Positions 11,145 to 23,112 of a stretch of DNA of 64,000 nucleotides are shown here, one piece after another (position 1 is the first letter of the stretch; each line of letters starts with the position of its first letter). The stretch is taken from positions 2,294,001 through 2,358,000 of the forward strand of contig SRSI01000010.1 of NCBI GenBank assembly GCA_005656395.1, given 5' to 3'. Origin of the DNA: Strongyloides papillosus. Its lineage: Eukaryota > Nematoda > Chromadorea > Rhabditida > Strongyloididae. Below the pieces are notes generated by a model. The model saw only the letters and a program-made list of their open reading frames with translations. It was not told where the DNA came from and did no database searches. The translations under genes were made by a program, and so were the position numbers.

Positions 11145-13996
11145 TTAGGCATTTATTCTAACGTTGTTGAATATTGTTGTAGTGTATGACAATGCCTCAT
11201 TAGCACTTTCTTCATCTTGAATGACCTTCTTTGGACCCATCTTAGTGTTGTTTGCATTAAGAATATTTCTACCACGTTCGGCATATTGATTTGCAATGTA
11301 GACAGGTGCAGGAAGACTTGTTGGTAAAGATACGATTTGGTAACCGTAAGCCAAAGAATTGGTTAAACCTTCCAATTCATCCATTTTAACATTCAAATCG
11401 TCATAGAGAATGACGTATTTTGGTGTCTTGGCAGTTCCTTGGAGACCAGAATGTGAGGTGAGGAAGAACTCACATAATTTTGGATTAGTTATTCCAGTAT
11501 CAACAACAGACCCTGGGGCAACATTTTGGAATGGAGCTTTGTCAGTGGGGTTGATCTTGTCCTTGAAAAATCTTACATTGTGTGCCTTCTCAACAACAAT
11601 GAAGACAAGTTTTGCTCCTGGAGCATATTGCTTGATCTTTGCCTTAATGTATGGAATTTCATAGGTACAATAGTCGTTGTATCTTCCCTCACTTCCGGAA
11701 GTACGATAGATAAAAATTTCCTTTGGTGAAATTCCACGTGAAGCTTTGAAGTTTTTGACAGTATTTTGGATGACCTTGTCATAGAATTCAATCTTTCCAT
11801 CTCGAGCAAATTGGATGTAGTGTACATCCCCAGCGAATTCACTTGGAATTTTTCTTGTGTTGGCAGCATAACCAACAACAGATAAACTGTCCTCACCACC
11901 ACTAATTGTGTGATTAAAACCAATTCCCATTATCATTCTATCTGGTTTGATAACATTTTTAAGGTCAAAGTTATGACCACCCTTCTTAACATTGGACTTC
12001 ATGATTATGTTTTCCAATGTTTTGAATTGATTCTTCTCGACGGTTTTAGAGACAGTACTATGTTTGAGATCCTGTGTCGGTATTCCGTATTGTCTCTCAT
12101 ACAACTTTATTATGTTATGGAGATATGTGACACTGTCGGGTGTCATAAACAAAACAAATCCAGTCTTGTGCTTTTTCAAGTAGTCAAAGAGGTTCAAAAG
12201 TTCCTTCTCGTTTGAAGGACATTGGCATATTTCAGCACAGTCGGTAATTTTGACACCATGAACACGAGCAGTCTTGACATACATCTTAATAAATGTATCG
12301 GCAGTTTTCATATTAACATCGAATCTCCCATTGCCTTGAATCAAAACAGCGCACCAGTTAGAGATATTAGATGGTACATTGAAGACTGTGTCTCTTCCCA
12401 ATTCCCAACTTCCGTTTTGATTTGTAACATCAATAGATTTGTTATTACTGCAGAGGAGGGTTGGAGGCTTTAATTGTCTTCCAGTTGCTGCCAAAACATT
12501 TCCTTCGACGGTGATACTGGCTTCTTTAAGGTACTCATTTGAGGTTAATTGGAAAGCAGAGAAGAGGTTGTGGATTTCAGAGAGTCTCTTGCATGGAGCA
12601 GTAGCACATTGTCTTATCATGGCAGAGATTTGCTCGGGTGTCTGGGCATTTTGTCTAACACGTTGGAATTCAGCAACTTTTAGCAACTCCATGGGATAGT
12701 AGCATTCCTCCTTGTTACCTTTGAAGATTTTCTTTTGGACGACCAATGGGAGATCAGGATTTCTAAGCGTAATATTGTATTTCATTTTGTAGTAATCAGC
12801 GACCGAGCAATTTTTCCCATCAATAGCAATCTTCTTACTACTTGCTGTCTCAGTGGAGATATTTGAGACAATGACGATCCTGTTCTTCAAATGAACGCAG
12901 TGGCAAGCTAATCCTTTCATGTTGTCAATTACCTTCTTGACATTTGCACCGGTGAATTTGCCTACACCACCTCTTGGGTTAGCCAATAAAGCGTTGAACT
13001 TATCCGACAAGAGCATTGGCTCGTGGAAGGCTGTTCTCTTGGTGTCAATAGCCAATGAAATCCCAGCTTCGCCCTTAGAGCCTTCAATGAGTTTAACAGA
13101 TTTTTGAGAGCCAATTCCAAGTCTCTTGCCTCCATGCAACTCCGGGATGTCAGATTCCTTAAATCCATGATTTAAAGGACGGGTAAGGTAATTTTTCCCG
13201 TTCTCATAGATAGAGATATTCTCCTTATCCAAACTCATCTTCATTGAAAGGAGTAAAGCGAGGTATTGAACACCGTCGCGATCCAAAACATTATCAGAAA
13301 AAATTGAATCTGCAGCCTCGAATTCATTCGTGAATCTGATGTTGTATTCCAACTTCTCAACATCTTTTAATTCACCAGAACTAACGACCTTGTCTGGGAA
13401 ATCAGCTTTGTCCAAAGATAATGTGAAGAATTCATTCTTCTTATCCTCGTCCGTGAAATTTACATGGATAGGATCCAACATGTACAAAATCCTATTAAAA
13501 TCAGTAATGGACGAAGCTGGTCTAGCAATTTGGTGTTTCTCCAAGACTTCATGAAAAGCTGGCCATAAAGCGACCAAACTTCTTCTGGACATTTGTTCCA
13601 AGTAACTAAAAACATATGTAAATTCATAATACTACAGTGTAAAACTTACTCATTCGTCTTTGCCCCAGCTTCTCTCTTCTTGTTGACAATGACTTTTTTG
13701 CCATTGTTCAAGATTTTTATAATCTCAATTTCGTATTGATAGACGACTGTTCCCTGGGTGTTACCCAACTTAAGCCCAAAATAGTTGGTGAACAACTTTA
13801 CAGTTCTTCCCGCAGATCCTGGAGCCTTCTTTGGACAATAAACAGGGTCGCTATCAATAACAATCTAAAAATACCATAGAGAATAATGAACCACTAAACC
13901 TACCCCCTCTCTTTTTAATAAATCGGCATTACTAATTTGCTCAACCTTTTTTTCGGTGAGAACATTCTCCTTGCTTTTTTTGATGTTTTTACTCAT
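11145..13996 (-). CDS. Argonaute protein, worm-type (WAGO-like), slicer residues lost
   Basis: Three exons (13904-13996, 13650-13864, 11145-13605) with introns of 39 and 44 nt give 922 residues starting MSKNIKKSKE. The order is N-terminal domain, PAZ region (roughly 330-450), MID and Piwi (roughly 630-900). The Piwi signature YR..GSEGRY near residue 737 and the ending LPAPVYIANQYAERGRN near 875 are clear. Argonautes bind small RNAs and guide silencing; the worm-specific WAGO branch mostly uses RNA-dependent-polymerase products (22G RNAs). All three residues of the metal triad differ: the first Asp is Gly (MGIGFNH), the second Asp is Thr (YRTSG) and the final His is Asn (IANQY). Cleavage is therefore unlikely and silencing would need partners. 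Coding DNA here is richer in GC than neighbouring genes, suggesting high expression. Membership of the WAGO branch is inferred. Confidence 0.88.
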
Positions 13997-16022
13997 TATT
14001 AAAAATGACTAATGAGTCGTGGCACAATTAATTAACTGTATAACTAAAAAAATACCAATTAGAATATATATAATTAGGTGATAAAATTGTAACGATCGGG
14101 AAATAGATTTAAATAAAATGAAAAAAAGAGTATCAACAGAGATAAAAAAAAATAAGTATAAATGTGGATGTCTCCTCAAATCAAGAATAATGAAATGAAT
14201 GAAACAGTCGGGGAATAGTAATATATATGTACTAGGTCGACAGCCGTGAGACACAAGTAAAAGTGGCGATTACTTTTAACATGTGTCCAGACATTTAAAA
14301 TGTCATGTTAAAATTTATGTCTGGAAAGTCACTAAACATATTTATATACAACAATAATAAAATGTTAAAATATGTAATGGTCAAAAGAAAATCAAATATT
14401 GTTAGGTGTAAAGGACAAAATTAATCTTTTTACGATAATTAAAATAAAAAACATTGCAGTGATAGTCTCTCTTTTTTTTGTTTGCTTGCCGCTCAAAATA
14501 AAAATTTCAAAATATAACATGCCCTATCAATGCGTCGTCGAGTTTTTATGATTATTTTCTTTCGCACACATATGTTTTTCTATTTCACTTCATATAGTGA
14601 ATAGGTCAATTAGTGGTATTTCATTCATGAGAAAGTGAGGACTTTTGATTGAACTATGATCCTGTCTCGCCTATTGGATTATCTCTTTTTTGTCATTGAC
14701 GATGTAAAAAAAAATGCATGTGTGAGAGTGTATTACGCAATAGTTATTTCGTCGATGCGTCTATTCATTTTTGATATCATTGAAAATTTTTTCTCGTGAA
14801 AAATACGGAGAGATTGATGTACAAACTCAAGACTTCTACTTTTAAGCTTCAATAGGGGGTATTCTAACATTTTGAAAGACTACATAGTTGAATCTTCAAT
14901 TTCTCACCTTGATATTCAACTTCAACTATATTAGGTAGTATTAGAGAACAAAAGATGTTAGCAAAAATTACTTGGTAAATTCATACAAATCAACTATGTC
15001 AGTATCTTTGTTAAAAAATCTAATCTAATTAGCTATAAGGGTAAATAATTCATGATCTACAAAGCGTAAATAGCTATGGCATAAACATTCTCTGTTAGTG
15101 CGGAAATTTCAACGTGCATCACTCATAGCTATATAAACAACCCGAAGGATGAAACAGATAGTATTCCATTCATGAAGTTGACAGCTGTATTTTGCATTGT
15201 CCCGTAGCAATAAAACGTTTTTCTTACAAAAATTTTGTAGTATACAGGTGAATGTTTTGCATTTGTAATAAAGCCGTAGAAGAATAGCTACTAGTGATAT
15301 TGCTTATGAGATGAAGCATCGTTTATTTTTATTTCTGAGAATAATATGTACCTTTATTCTGTTGATTAAATACCAAATTTTATATAAAAAAATTTAATTC
15401 ATTATCTACCATCTAACTTTTTCCAACCAAAGAAATAGATAGAACGAATTTTTGTTCAAGCATACAGAGATTGTTTTTCTCAATAAACGAGGAAACTTTT
15501 TTACAATAAATCTTGCACTTATTAAAATTTTCCAACCTACACAGTTTAAATAGTGATTTTAATTTAACTAAGTACTAAAAGAAATTCCATTGCGTCATAA
15601 AATATAAATAAAAGAAAGCAAACCACGGGAACAACCTATCAAATCTATAAAATTTAGACCGGAAGCATCTTTTAAAAAACCTATAATTTATCTCATTGGA
15701 ACTACTATTAATTTTCTTTTTTTGTGATTGTAATGACAAATAAATTAAATAAACAATAACGTCTGTAAATTTATTTTAGGAGGTACATTTTTTTTAATGG
15801 TTTATTCTTCGAACATTGTAAGATTTATAAAAATTCGTTTGTTGCTTAACTATTGTTTTTGGCTTTAAAGTATAAATTTCATATGATATCTATTGTACTG
15901 ATATGGCGGCTTTTTGAATATGATTTCCGTTGCTATTGATTTAAAGTTTCTAAAGGTGTCGGGATTCTTAAACGATATAAAACAATTGTCAATCATTAAA
16001 ACTATATTATTACAGCGTGTTT
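13997..16022. other. Long intergenic region upstream of the Argonaute gene
   Basis: This 2-kb stretch is slightly richer in GC than other spacers and must hold the Argonaute promoter plus the 3' flank of the esterase gene. An inverted repeat lies at 14287-14324. No tRNA-like GTTCGA box, snRNA signature or long open frame was found. Confidence 0.4.
14287..14324. repeat. Short inverted repeat upstream of the Argonaute gene
   Basis: The arms CCAGACAT (14287-14294) and ATGTCTGG (14317-14324) are perfect 8-nt complements. The 22-nt centre is itself nearly symmetric (TTAAAATG...). It lies about 290 bp upstream of the Argonaute start codon. It may be a protein-binding palindrome or chance. Confidence 0.4.
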
Positions 16023-17953
16023 TCAATATATTTTAAAGAATAAAAATATGATAGCAAAAATTATAATTAACGGTATTAATAACAACGAAAAATAAATAAA
16101 TTCCTCTCTTAATTTTCTGTTGCAATCACTATTGGTATGATTTCTCGCATTCTTCTTTAGATCATTTGCGTAGAAATAATTGAACAGATATGAATCATAC
16201 GAAATGCTACATTGATTGAATAGTTTATGGTGTAAAGGTAGAAAATGTACATGTCCATCTTCTGACATTCTATGACCATATTCACCAACACTTTTTAACC
16301 AGAAATTCAAAGCTTTTTCATTATATTTATCTTTCATTTCACTTATTGTATCCCCATTGTCATTAAAATCAACATTATAGTAATTGTTTTTTTCCGGATC
16401 ATATTTTTCAAAGATTATTTCATTATCACTTGGATTGGAATTTCTTATAAAATTTGTGTACATTCTTGAGTGATATTCTTGTATTTTATAATCTTTATCA
16501 GTAAATTTGTTTTTATTAAGCCCTATTACATAAACCAATTCTGTTGAGTGATGTGGTGTTAGTGGATAATTTTTAGGTTTTATCGCTTCACCTGTTTTTT
16601 TATAGCTAAATTGATATAAAAACACATTCCCTCCTGACTTTGTTACCTCATTAGATATTAAAATGTTTTGAAGAAAAATATGTTTTTCATCTCCAATTCC
16701 TATTATTCTTTTACTGTCATTTTTATACTCTTCAACACACCTCTCAAGAAATTTATTTGGATTCTCAAATTCATCATAACTAAGAAAATTATTACAATAT
16801 AGCCTTAGTTTTTCTATATTAACCTTATTATTTGAATCTAGAAGATGTTTTCCTTCTTGTAATTCATAAACTGCATTACCTATTAAAATGGGAATATTAT
16901 TTCTTGATTGTGATAGCTTTTTCCAGTCATATTGCATAAACGAATGAGATTCATAATCAGAAGATGGCCCTAAATATTCCCAACAGCTATCTTCAACCTC
17001 GTCACTGTACTTTGAAAGTTCCATTAAACTTAAATTTCTTAGACAATTTAATGTACTTTCAATTTGACTTATTGAATTCCAATCAGTATTGTAACTTGCA
17101 CACCCCGCTTGAATTGCCGTTTGTCTTCCATAAAATTCATTAGCATCTTTGAAATGAACATGTCTATGTGTTGCGGACATAATAATAACTTTATTAATCA
17201 AACCTTTTGATCTAGGAGATTTATAAACATAACTCGCAATTACGCCACCGGATGAATGTCCCATTAAAGTTACATCGTCTTTATCTCCACCAAATGAAAT
17301 AACATTTTTTTTGATCCATTTCAAAGCTGCAATAACATCATACATAGCTGCATTTGTATTCATTGGTAACTTATATTTTTGATTCAAAGCTAAAAATCCC
17401 AATATACCACCACGATAATTGAAATTAACAAAAACAATATTCCTCTCGTCATTTGCAAAATTTTCAATTAAACTTGTTTCGTTAAATGATTTTACACTCC
17501 CAGTGACAAATTTTCCACCATATACATATAGTACAACAGGACATTTGCCATTAATTAAACATTGCTTACTAGTATACACATTAAGATACAAACAATCTTC
17601 AGACATTTCTTTAGTATCATACAATATATTTTTACTTTTCGTCCTGAATATAAAACATCCTTTTGGTAATATTGTACAATTTCTGATACCATCCCAGTTA
17701 TTTGGATCTAAAGGAGCCTTAAAGCGTAATGGTCCAACAGGTGGAGATCCATATGGTATACCGGTGTATGCATATCCGAATATTTTACCATTTGTAGAGT
17801 ACACTTTTTTCCCAATTAATTTTCCGTTACTAAAAATATTATTAATAAAAAACTAGAAGTTTACCTTATTTCTCTTATCAAAAATTCTTGATCTTCTGTA
17901 GAGTTGCAAATAAAAAGCAAATTTAAAATCACTAGTATTCCATAGAGTACCAT
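16023..17953 (-). CDS. Cholinesterase-like carboxylesterase, C-terminal membrane anchor
   Basis: Two exons (17865-17953 and 16023-17829) are split by a 35-nt intron, giving 631 residues. Exon 1 encodes a signal peptide (MVLYGILVILNLLFICNS). The type-B carboxylesterase fold is clear: GIPYG-PPVGPLRFK, then the EDCLYLNVY motif, the oxyanion GG in VYGGKF, and the nucleophile elbow GHSSGG near residue 205. The acidic member fits the Glu in NAVYEL and the His lies in PHHSTELVYVIG, so the Ser-Glu-His triad looks intact. A C-terminal hydrophobic segment (LLLIPLIIIFAIIFLFF) should anchor it in a membrane with the enzyme outside. It may hydrolyse choline or other esters; substrate is not readable. Acetylcholinesterase-like genes are expanded in Strongyloides parasites, which this could reflect. 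Confidence 0.85.
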
Positions 17954-18443
17954 AATAAAAGTTATTGCGTATTGAATATACTTACATTTTGACTATCAAC
18001 AAAACCTTTTTATAGTGAAAATCATTTATCTAAAAAATGCCTTATTTTTTAGTCTATATTAGTGATTTATAATAATTGTAATACTATTTCTAAACAGACA
18101 TTAAAACAATGTTGATTAATTTTTTCACAAGATAAAATGTTATTATTATAATAAATATGTGCATAATAATATTACAATAATTTGAAATTATTTATGGTAA
18201 ATCTAGATTTAAAAGTAGCGAAAAGTAGACCACCATTATTTAATGGAAATGTTTTATTGAATTTGAGGTGGGTAAAAAGATTACAAAAAATTTACACTTA
18301 AACATTTTTATATCAAAAAATATTATTATCAATAGAGAAGAATAAAAATCAAATAAAAAAATAATGCAAATTTTATAATATCAAATTAATATTTAAAATT
18401 GTATGACTAAATATAAAGATAATTAATTCTACTTTCGTGTATA
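17954..18443. other. Divergent promoter region
   Basis: About 490 AT-rich bases lie between the divergently transcribed esterase and TMBIM genes and presumably hold both promoters. TTACAG at about 18448-18453 sits just inside the TMBIM start and could be a splice acceptor, in which case an upstream exon may exist here; none was convincing. Confidence 0.4.
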
Positions 18444-19445
18444 ATGTTACAGGGCGAAGCTCATGCTCAATGGCATGAGCTTCCAAACAAAAAATTTAAT
18501 AGTGAAAAATTTTCTAATGCTGATAAAGGTAAATTACAGGTAAAAAATTCCTGTGTCCCAAAATATGAATCTCAATCAACAACTGTTGGAAAATCTAGAA
18601 AAAATGAGGAAATACGTCTAAAAACAAATAGACAAGAAAATGACAAATTTAATGAAATTCAAAATTATCCTGTAAAATGTACACGTAGCTTGCCGAGCAT
18701 ATTAGATATTTCGAGTTTGAATGAAAATATAAACGCCAAAATCAACAATGACTACTATTTCAAAAATAATTTTGTTCGGAAAAAATTTATATTGAATGTT
18801 CTTAAAGTTGTTACATCAATGTTAATTATTATTTTAACTATAATTGCATTAACATATATTCCATTTATTAGACAATGGTTCTATAATCAAGAAAATAGAA
18901 ATTATATTTCCGCAACAGTATGTGGAATATTTATTTTGTGGGCAGTTATTTACATCTTTACTATATTTCTAAAAAAACCAAGAAGGCAATATCCATGTAA
19001 TATGATTTTAGTACTTCTGAATACATTATGCATTGGTTTTTTATCAGCACTTCTTACCTTATACTTTGAATCACACTTAATACCATTAATTGTACTAGGA
19101 ACAATGTTAATTGTAATTGTCATTGGATTACTAGTTAACTGTTGGAGTATAGATATAACTAGAAAAGGAGTACTATGGAATTTTATTATACTTTCATCAC
19201 TAACTTCAATTCTTCTAATCATATTGAATCTTCTATTTAATGGGATGTCATGGCTTCAAAATATCACTTTATTTACTGCAATTTTATTGTTATCTATGTA
19301 TTTGTTTATAGAACTTAAACTGATATTAAATAATGTAAGAAATGAAATTAATCCAGATGAAAATGTCTTTGCTGCAATAATTTTATTTACGGATATAATA
19401 CACATTTTTATGATAATAATGCTATTTTTAAATAGAAAACATTAA
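18444..19445 (+). CDS. TMBIM/Lifeguard (Bax-inhibitor-1-like) membrane protein
   Basis: This single-exon gene encodes 333 residues. The first 110 are hydrophilic and cytoplasmic. About seven hydrophobic segments follow, beginning at RKKFILNVLKVVTSMLI. The closing block INPDENVF-AAIILFTDIIHIFMIIMLFLNR matches the C-terminus of GRINA/Lifeguard proteins (typically ISPE..., then ...YTDIIYIF...). These act in ER or Golgi membranes, leak or regulate calcium and dampen cell death. The Asp in FTDII corresponds to the pore/pH-sensing region of the family. Two features are odd: a perfect GC-rich hairpin directly after the start codon, and the fact that the downstream two-thirds of this gene lies inside a tandem duplication whose second copy is a fragment (23113-23328). 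The start codon is uncertain because TTACAG right after it looks like a splice acceptor. Confidence 0.8.
   Translation: MLQGEAHAQWHELPNKKFNSEKFSNADKGKLQVKNSCVPKYESQSTTVGKSRKNEEIRLKTNRQENDKFNEIQNYPVKCTRSLPSILDISSLNENINAKINNDYYFKNNFVRKKFILNVLKVVTSMLIIILTIIALTYIPFIRQWFYNQENRNYISATVCGIFILWAVIYIFTIFLKKPRRQYPCNMILVLLNTLCIGFLSALLTLYFESHLIPLIVLGTMLIVIVIGLLVNCWSIDITRKGVLWNFIILSSLTSILLIILNLLFNGMSWLQNITLFTAILLLSMYLFIELKLILNNVRNEINPDENVFAAIILFTDIIHIFMIIMLFLNRKH
18456..18483 (+). promoter_or_regulatory. GC-rich hairpin at the TMBIM start codon
   Basis: The arms GAAGCTCATGC (18456-18466) and GCATGAGCTTC (18473-18483) pair perfectly over 11 bp around a 6-nt loop. The stem begins 12 nt after the start codon. 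In such AT-rich DNA a perfect mixed-sequence stem is unusual and could affect translation. Confidence 0.5.
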
Positions 19446-20587
19446 AAAAATCTTTTAATTTTACATCAAAATGTTGTTTAATCATATATTTAATAATTTA
19501 ATATAATATTTGTTCAAATATATAACTTCTCTAAAATTATTAAATCTCCAAAATTTGTTTATCAATATTTAATTTTAATAAAAATTTATTCACTAATATA
19601 TATTTCACATTTATATAAAAAAATTCATTGAAAAACTTCAAATACTTTCATATAACATACTTGTATCATTTCATAATATAGTATTCATTTTATACATCAA
19701 CAGCAGCAAGTTGGAAAAAATACATAAGAAAGATTTTTCCAATTTCACATCAAATCTTATATTTTTTAAGAATACATTATTGTATGAAGATAATAATAAA
19801 GTACTATAGTTAATATTTATTGTTTTGTTGGGGTTTAATTGTATCATTTACCTGATTAAAAGTCATCGTTTTTTATTGTTAAATAACAACCAATCAGTAC
19901 ATTTGCTTGTTGTCTCCTCGAAAGAAATGTATTGCTGATAAATTGGTAATGGTAGTAACTAACCATTAATTCATTTGCAGTTTTCTGTTTTTAATTATTT
20001 ATTTTATTTTGTATTGGTTTTACTTTTCACTATGCCCCAATTGACGCTTTAATTTTTATGACAAAAATATTATTATAATGTCTCAGTAAACCAAATATTA
20101 AGACTCATTCTTTGCAGTAGTGATTTTTGTGGATTCTCCATATTCTATGGGTAGTGTATTTTTTGCCGCTTGTAGATTGATGACATCTTATTACTCACCT
20201 AGCCTTTTTTATCGTTTTGTAGGTGTCGTTTTAAATGAAAGTGTAACCAAATATACCGAATTATCTTTTTTCATTATGTAGTTTCTAAAATTGCAAATGA
20301 TATTTTTAACAACAGGTAATTGGTGAAACGTTGTTTATACTTAATTAGAAAAAGAGTAGAAATATCCCGAAAGTTCAGATTAGTGTGTTGTCTGTGCGGC
20401 GACAAAAAACAAGACAATTATTTTTTGCACCTCATTTTTTATGACATTTTTTATGTAACTTTCAAATAAATAAGTAAATTATGTTATGCGCGGTATTCCA
20501 GAATTCAACTGAATTCAGCTTTTTAGAAATTTTTAATCTTTATCATTTTAGTTAGCCTATTTTCTGTCGTAATCTTGTTTCCTTTGA
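19446..20587. other. Spacer between TMBIM and first PIAS gene
   Basis: This 1.1-kb stretch has the TMBIM 3' flank on the left and the PIAS promoter on the right. Much of it has a diverged counterpart at about 23330-24769. Conserved blocks near 20100-20180 and 20440-20580 may be promoter elements. No gene was seen. Confidence 0.45.
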
Positions 20588-22509
20588 ATGCCTAGAGCCG
20601 TAATGGCTAGCGAATCATATATAGAGACATGCAAGGTAAGTCGTGGTTTTTTTTGCATAATTAATAACGTTTTAGGAACTACTTTTGCATAAATTTGACT
20701 TGGATGATATGAAACACTGTTTCAGTGCTATGTCCTGGCCCTTTGTTGGGGACATAGCATATCTTCAGCAAACGCTCAATTACGGACTTGTAAACGACAT
20801 AACACAAAAAAAGGCAGTGCAAACTATATTGGAGAGGAGCGTCAGCATGAATTATTGTTCGCCAGATGTATTGAAAGCCTTCCAAAAGAGTCTTGAAGTG
20901 CCTAATAATGATACACTAGAAAATGGCGGTTTTGTACATAGAACTAATATCTTAATGAAGGAACCTTATTTCCATAAGAGTGTTGTTAATTTATCGGGAT
21001 GGCAAACTACTCCGTCAGGAAGTGCTTCTGCTTTAGTCGTATTAAATTTTAAGCTACCGGCTGAAGTACTCAATTCTATACTCTGTTCAAGAAATTCTTC
21101 ACCTCCTAAGAAATGCTTGGTACTTCGATCAGCTAGAATTAATGGAAAAAACAATTTGCCGTACGAAGATTGCTACCCCCATGTAATGAGAATATTTATT
21201 GATTCACAAGAGTTAACGGATCTCGTGCCCCGTAATAATCTACCGACAAATCTAAACGAAGCAATATTTAAATTGTTTAAAGCTGGTAAAGCTAAAGAAT
21301 CCATACAGATGAGAATTATTGTCTATGGGGCTGCAATCGATAAATTTGCATTTGCTGTATTTTCTTCCACTCTCAAAACAGTGGAAGAATTGGTGGCTGA
21401 AACTACAAATAAGCCAAAAATATCAATTGAGGAATTTAGTAATGACTTAAGAAAATGCTTGACAGGTGAAGATGGGTTAATCCTTGAGTCTATTAAGGTT
21501 TCCCTCAACTCTTTAGTGTCACGGGAAAGGATAAAGATTCCGTTTCGGGGGAGGAATTGCAACCATATTTCTCCGGAGGATCTCGAAACATACATAAAGA
21601 TCAACGAGGCTAATCAATCTTGGTTGTGTAGGCAATGTAAAAGTCGTTGTACACCAGATGACATAAAAGTTGATGAGTAAGTTTTTTTGTTTCCTTCTAT
21701 TTTTTACTAATTATACTTCTAGGTTTTTCGCAAAAGTTCTCCAAAATCACCCTAATGTTGAGGAGATAGAACTTTTCCCTGGATCAGAATATAAAATAGT
21801 TGGACATGAGGGAAAGTTAAGTATAAATAACTCGAAAGTTATTAAGGGTGGACGAGAAAATGATAGTAATGTAATAGTATTAATGAGTGACAATGAAGGA
21901 TATGATTCATTTTTTGAGAGCCTCTCCCCAATCGAATATAATGAAAATCAGTTGCCTCTAACTGTTAATTCAAACAATAATGTAACTGAATGTATCGTAT
22001 CGGATGACAGTTTCGATAAAGAGCCGCCGGTTAAGGTTCCAAAACCCAGACAAATCATTATTGTTTCTCGGGAAGTTCCTACTGAAAAGTGTGATACTAT
22101 ACAATCAAGAATAACGACAAGGTCAGTGGGTATAATTAGTTCAAGTGGGACAATAAGTTTGGAATCTTCATCAAGTTCTTATGAACCATTTAGTGATTTT
22201 GAGATGTCTTCTTCGACTGAAAGTACAAGTCTTTCTACACCTACTCCAATAAGTGGATCCATTTCCTTTTCTACACAAACTTCTGGATCTCAACACGAAG
22301 CAGTTGATGTAATTAAGGATCTTGTTGCTAAAAAAAGTCCTCTCGCCATGGAAATTGTAAAAAGAATTATTACTAACAGTAACTTTTATGATATGTATAT
22401 CTCATTAAAACCTGGAGATCTTAAAGTTTGGAAACCTGTAGACATGAGCGATGAATTATGGGAAATTCTCATCATGCCTGAAGTTCGATCGCTATTCTCA
22501 AAAAAGTAA
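20588..22509 (+). CDS. PIAS/Siz-type SUMO E3 ligase, copy 1
   Basis: Three exons (20588-20635, 20676-21676, 21723-22509) with introns of 40 and 46 nt give 611 residues starting [16 protein letters not shown] domain spans about 110-270 ([29 protein letters not shown]). An SP-RING follows at about 290-345 with the single-zinc ligands present: NC-NH near 310 and WLCRQC near 335. The block just after it, [16 protein letters not shown], matches the post-RING segment of PIAS proteins. These nuclear enzymes speed SUMO transfer from Ubc9. The N-terminal SAP-like DNA-binding motif is degenerate here compared with copy 2. A Ser/Thr-rich linker with acidic, SIM-like patches (CIVSDDSFD) leads to a conserved C-terminal block at about 545-611 with no family known to me. 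A second ATG at 20603 is in frame. Confidence 0.85.
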
Positions 22510-23112
22510 ATGCGATTGAAAATAAATGGGTTAGTAAAAGTTGTCGGGGTCTCTTTTTCTAGCGTTTCAAATATTGTATTTTTTTTAATAATTGTATTTA
22601 TTTGTAAATAATTTGTATATAATATATAAATTTATTTCTTTATTTTATCTATAATAAAATATCTGTACAATTTCTTTTGTATTATCTATCTTAATATTGC
22701 TGTAAGCGTGCTTGAAATGGTGTCTAATATTTAAAACTTAAGAATAATGAAAGGTAATTTTAAATAAAACTAAAATACTAGATTTAAAAAATCTGAAGTA
22801 TTGATTAAATGGGATTCATAAATCATTAACTGATAATAAAGATTATTTACAAAATTTATTCGTTTCCTCACAATTTGTTCAAGAGATTCAGAAAACTTAA
22901 ATTAAGATACAATCATATATATATTTATTAATGCAATGCAATAGATATTTACAATAACTAAAAAAAATTTTAAAAAATCATCTTATTCAAGGTAGGTCAA
23001 AATAAGCAAAAATCTACCTCTACTTTTAGTAAAGTTAGAGATTTATTTTAGCCTTTTTCAAAAAATATCTGCTATTACTTCAACTGTAAGACTATTTTTA
23101 GAAGTAAGTAAT
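22510..23112. other. 3' flank of PIAS copy 1 and junction of the duplication
   Basis: This stretch contains an AATAAA-type poly(A) signal (CTATAATAAAATATCTG) shared with the flank of copy 2, then AT-rich DNA also matched at about 26800-27370. The junction with unit 2 lies at about 23090-23113. No gene was seen. Confidence 0.45.

Larger units (their letters stand above)
18765..23104. repeat. Tandem segmental duplication, unit 1
   Basis: This unit runs from inside the TMBIM coding region through the first PIAS gene to its 3' flank. Matches to unit 2 are seen along its length: TMBIM membrane segments, the post-TMBIM spacer, the PIAS promoter (for example a shared TTTGTGGATTCTC block at about 20125 and 24297), all three PIAS exons, and the 3' flank with AAGGTAGGTCAAAATAAGC at about 22990 and 27254. 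Boundaries are approximate. Confidence 0.8.

Noticed and set aside
13997..16022. tRNA or snRNA gene in the GC-richer spacer
   Set aside because: No GTTCGA-type B box, no cloverleaf and no U-RNA signature was found by eye.
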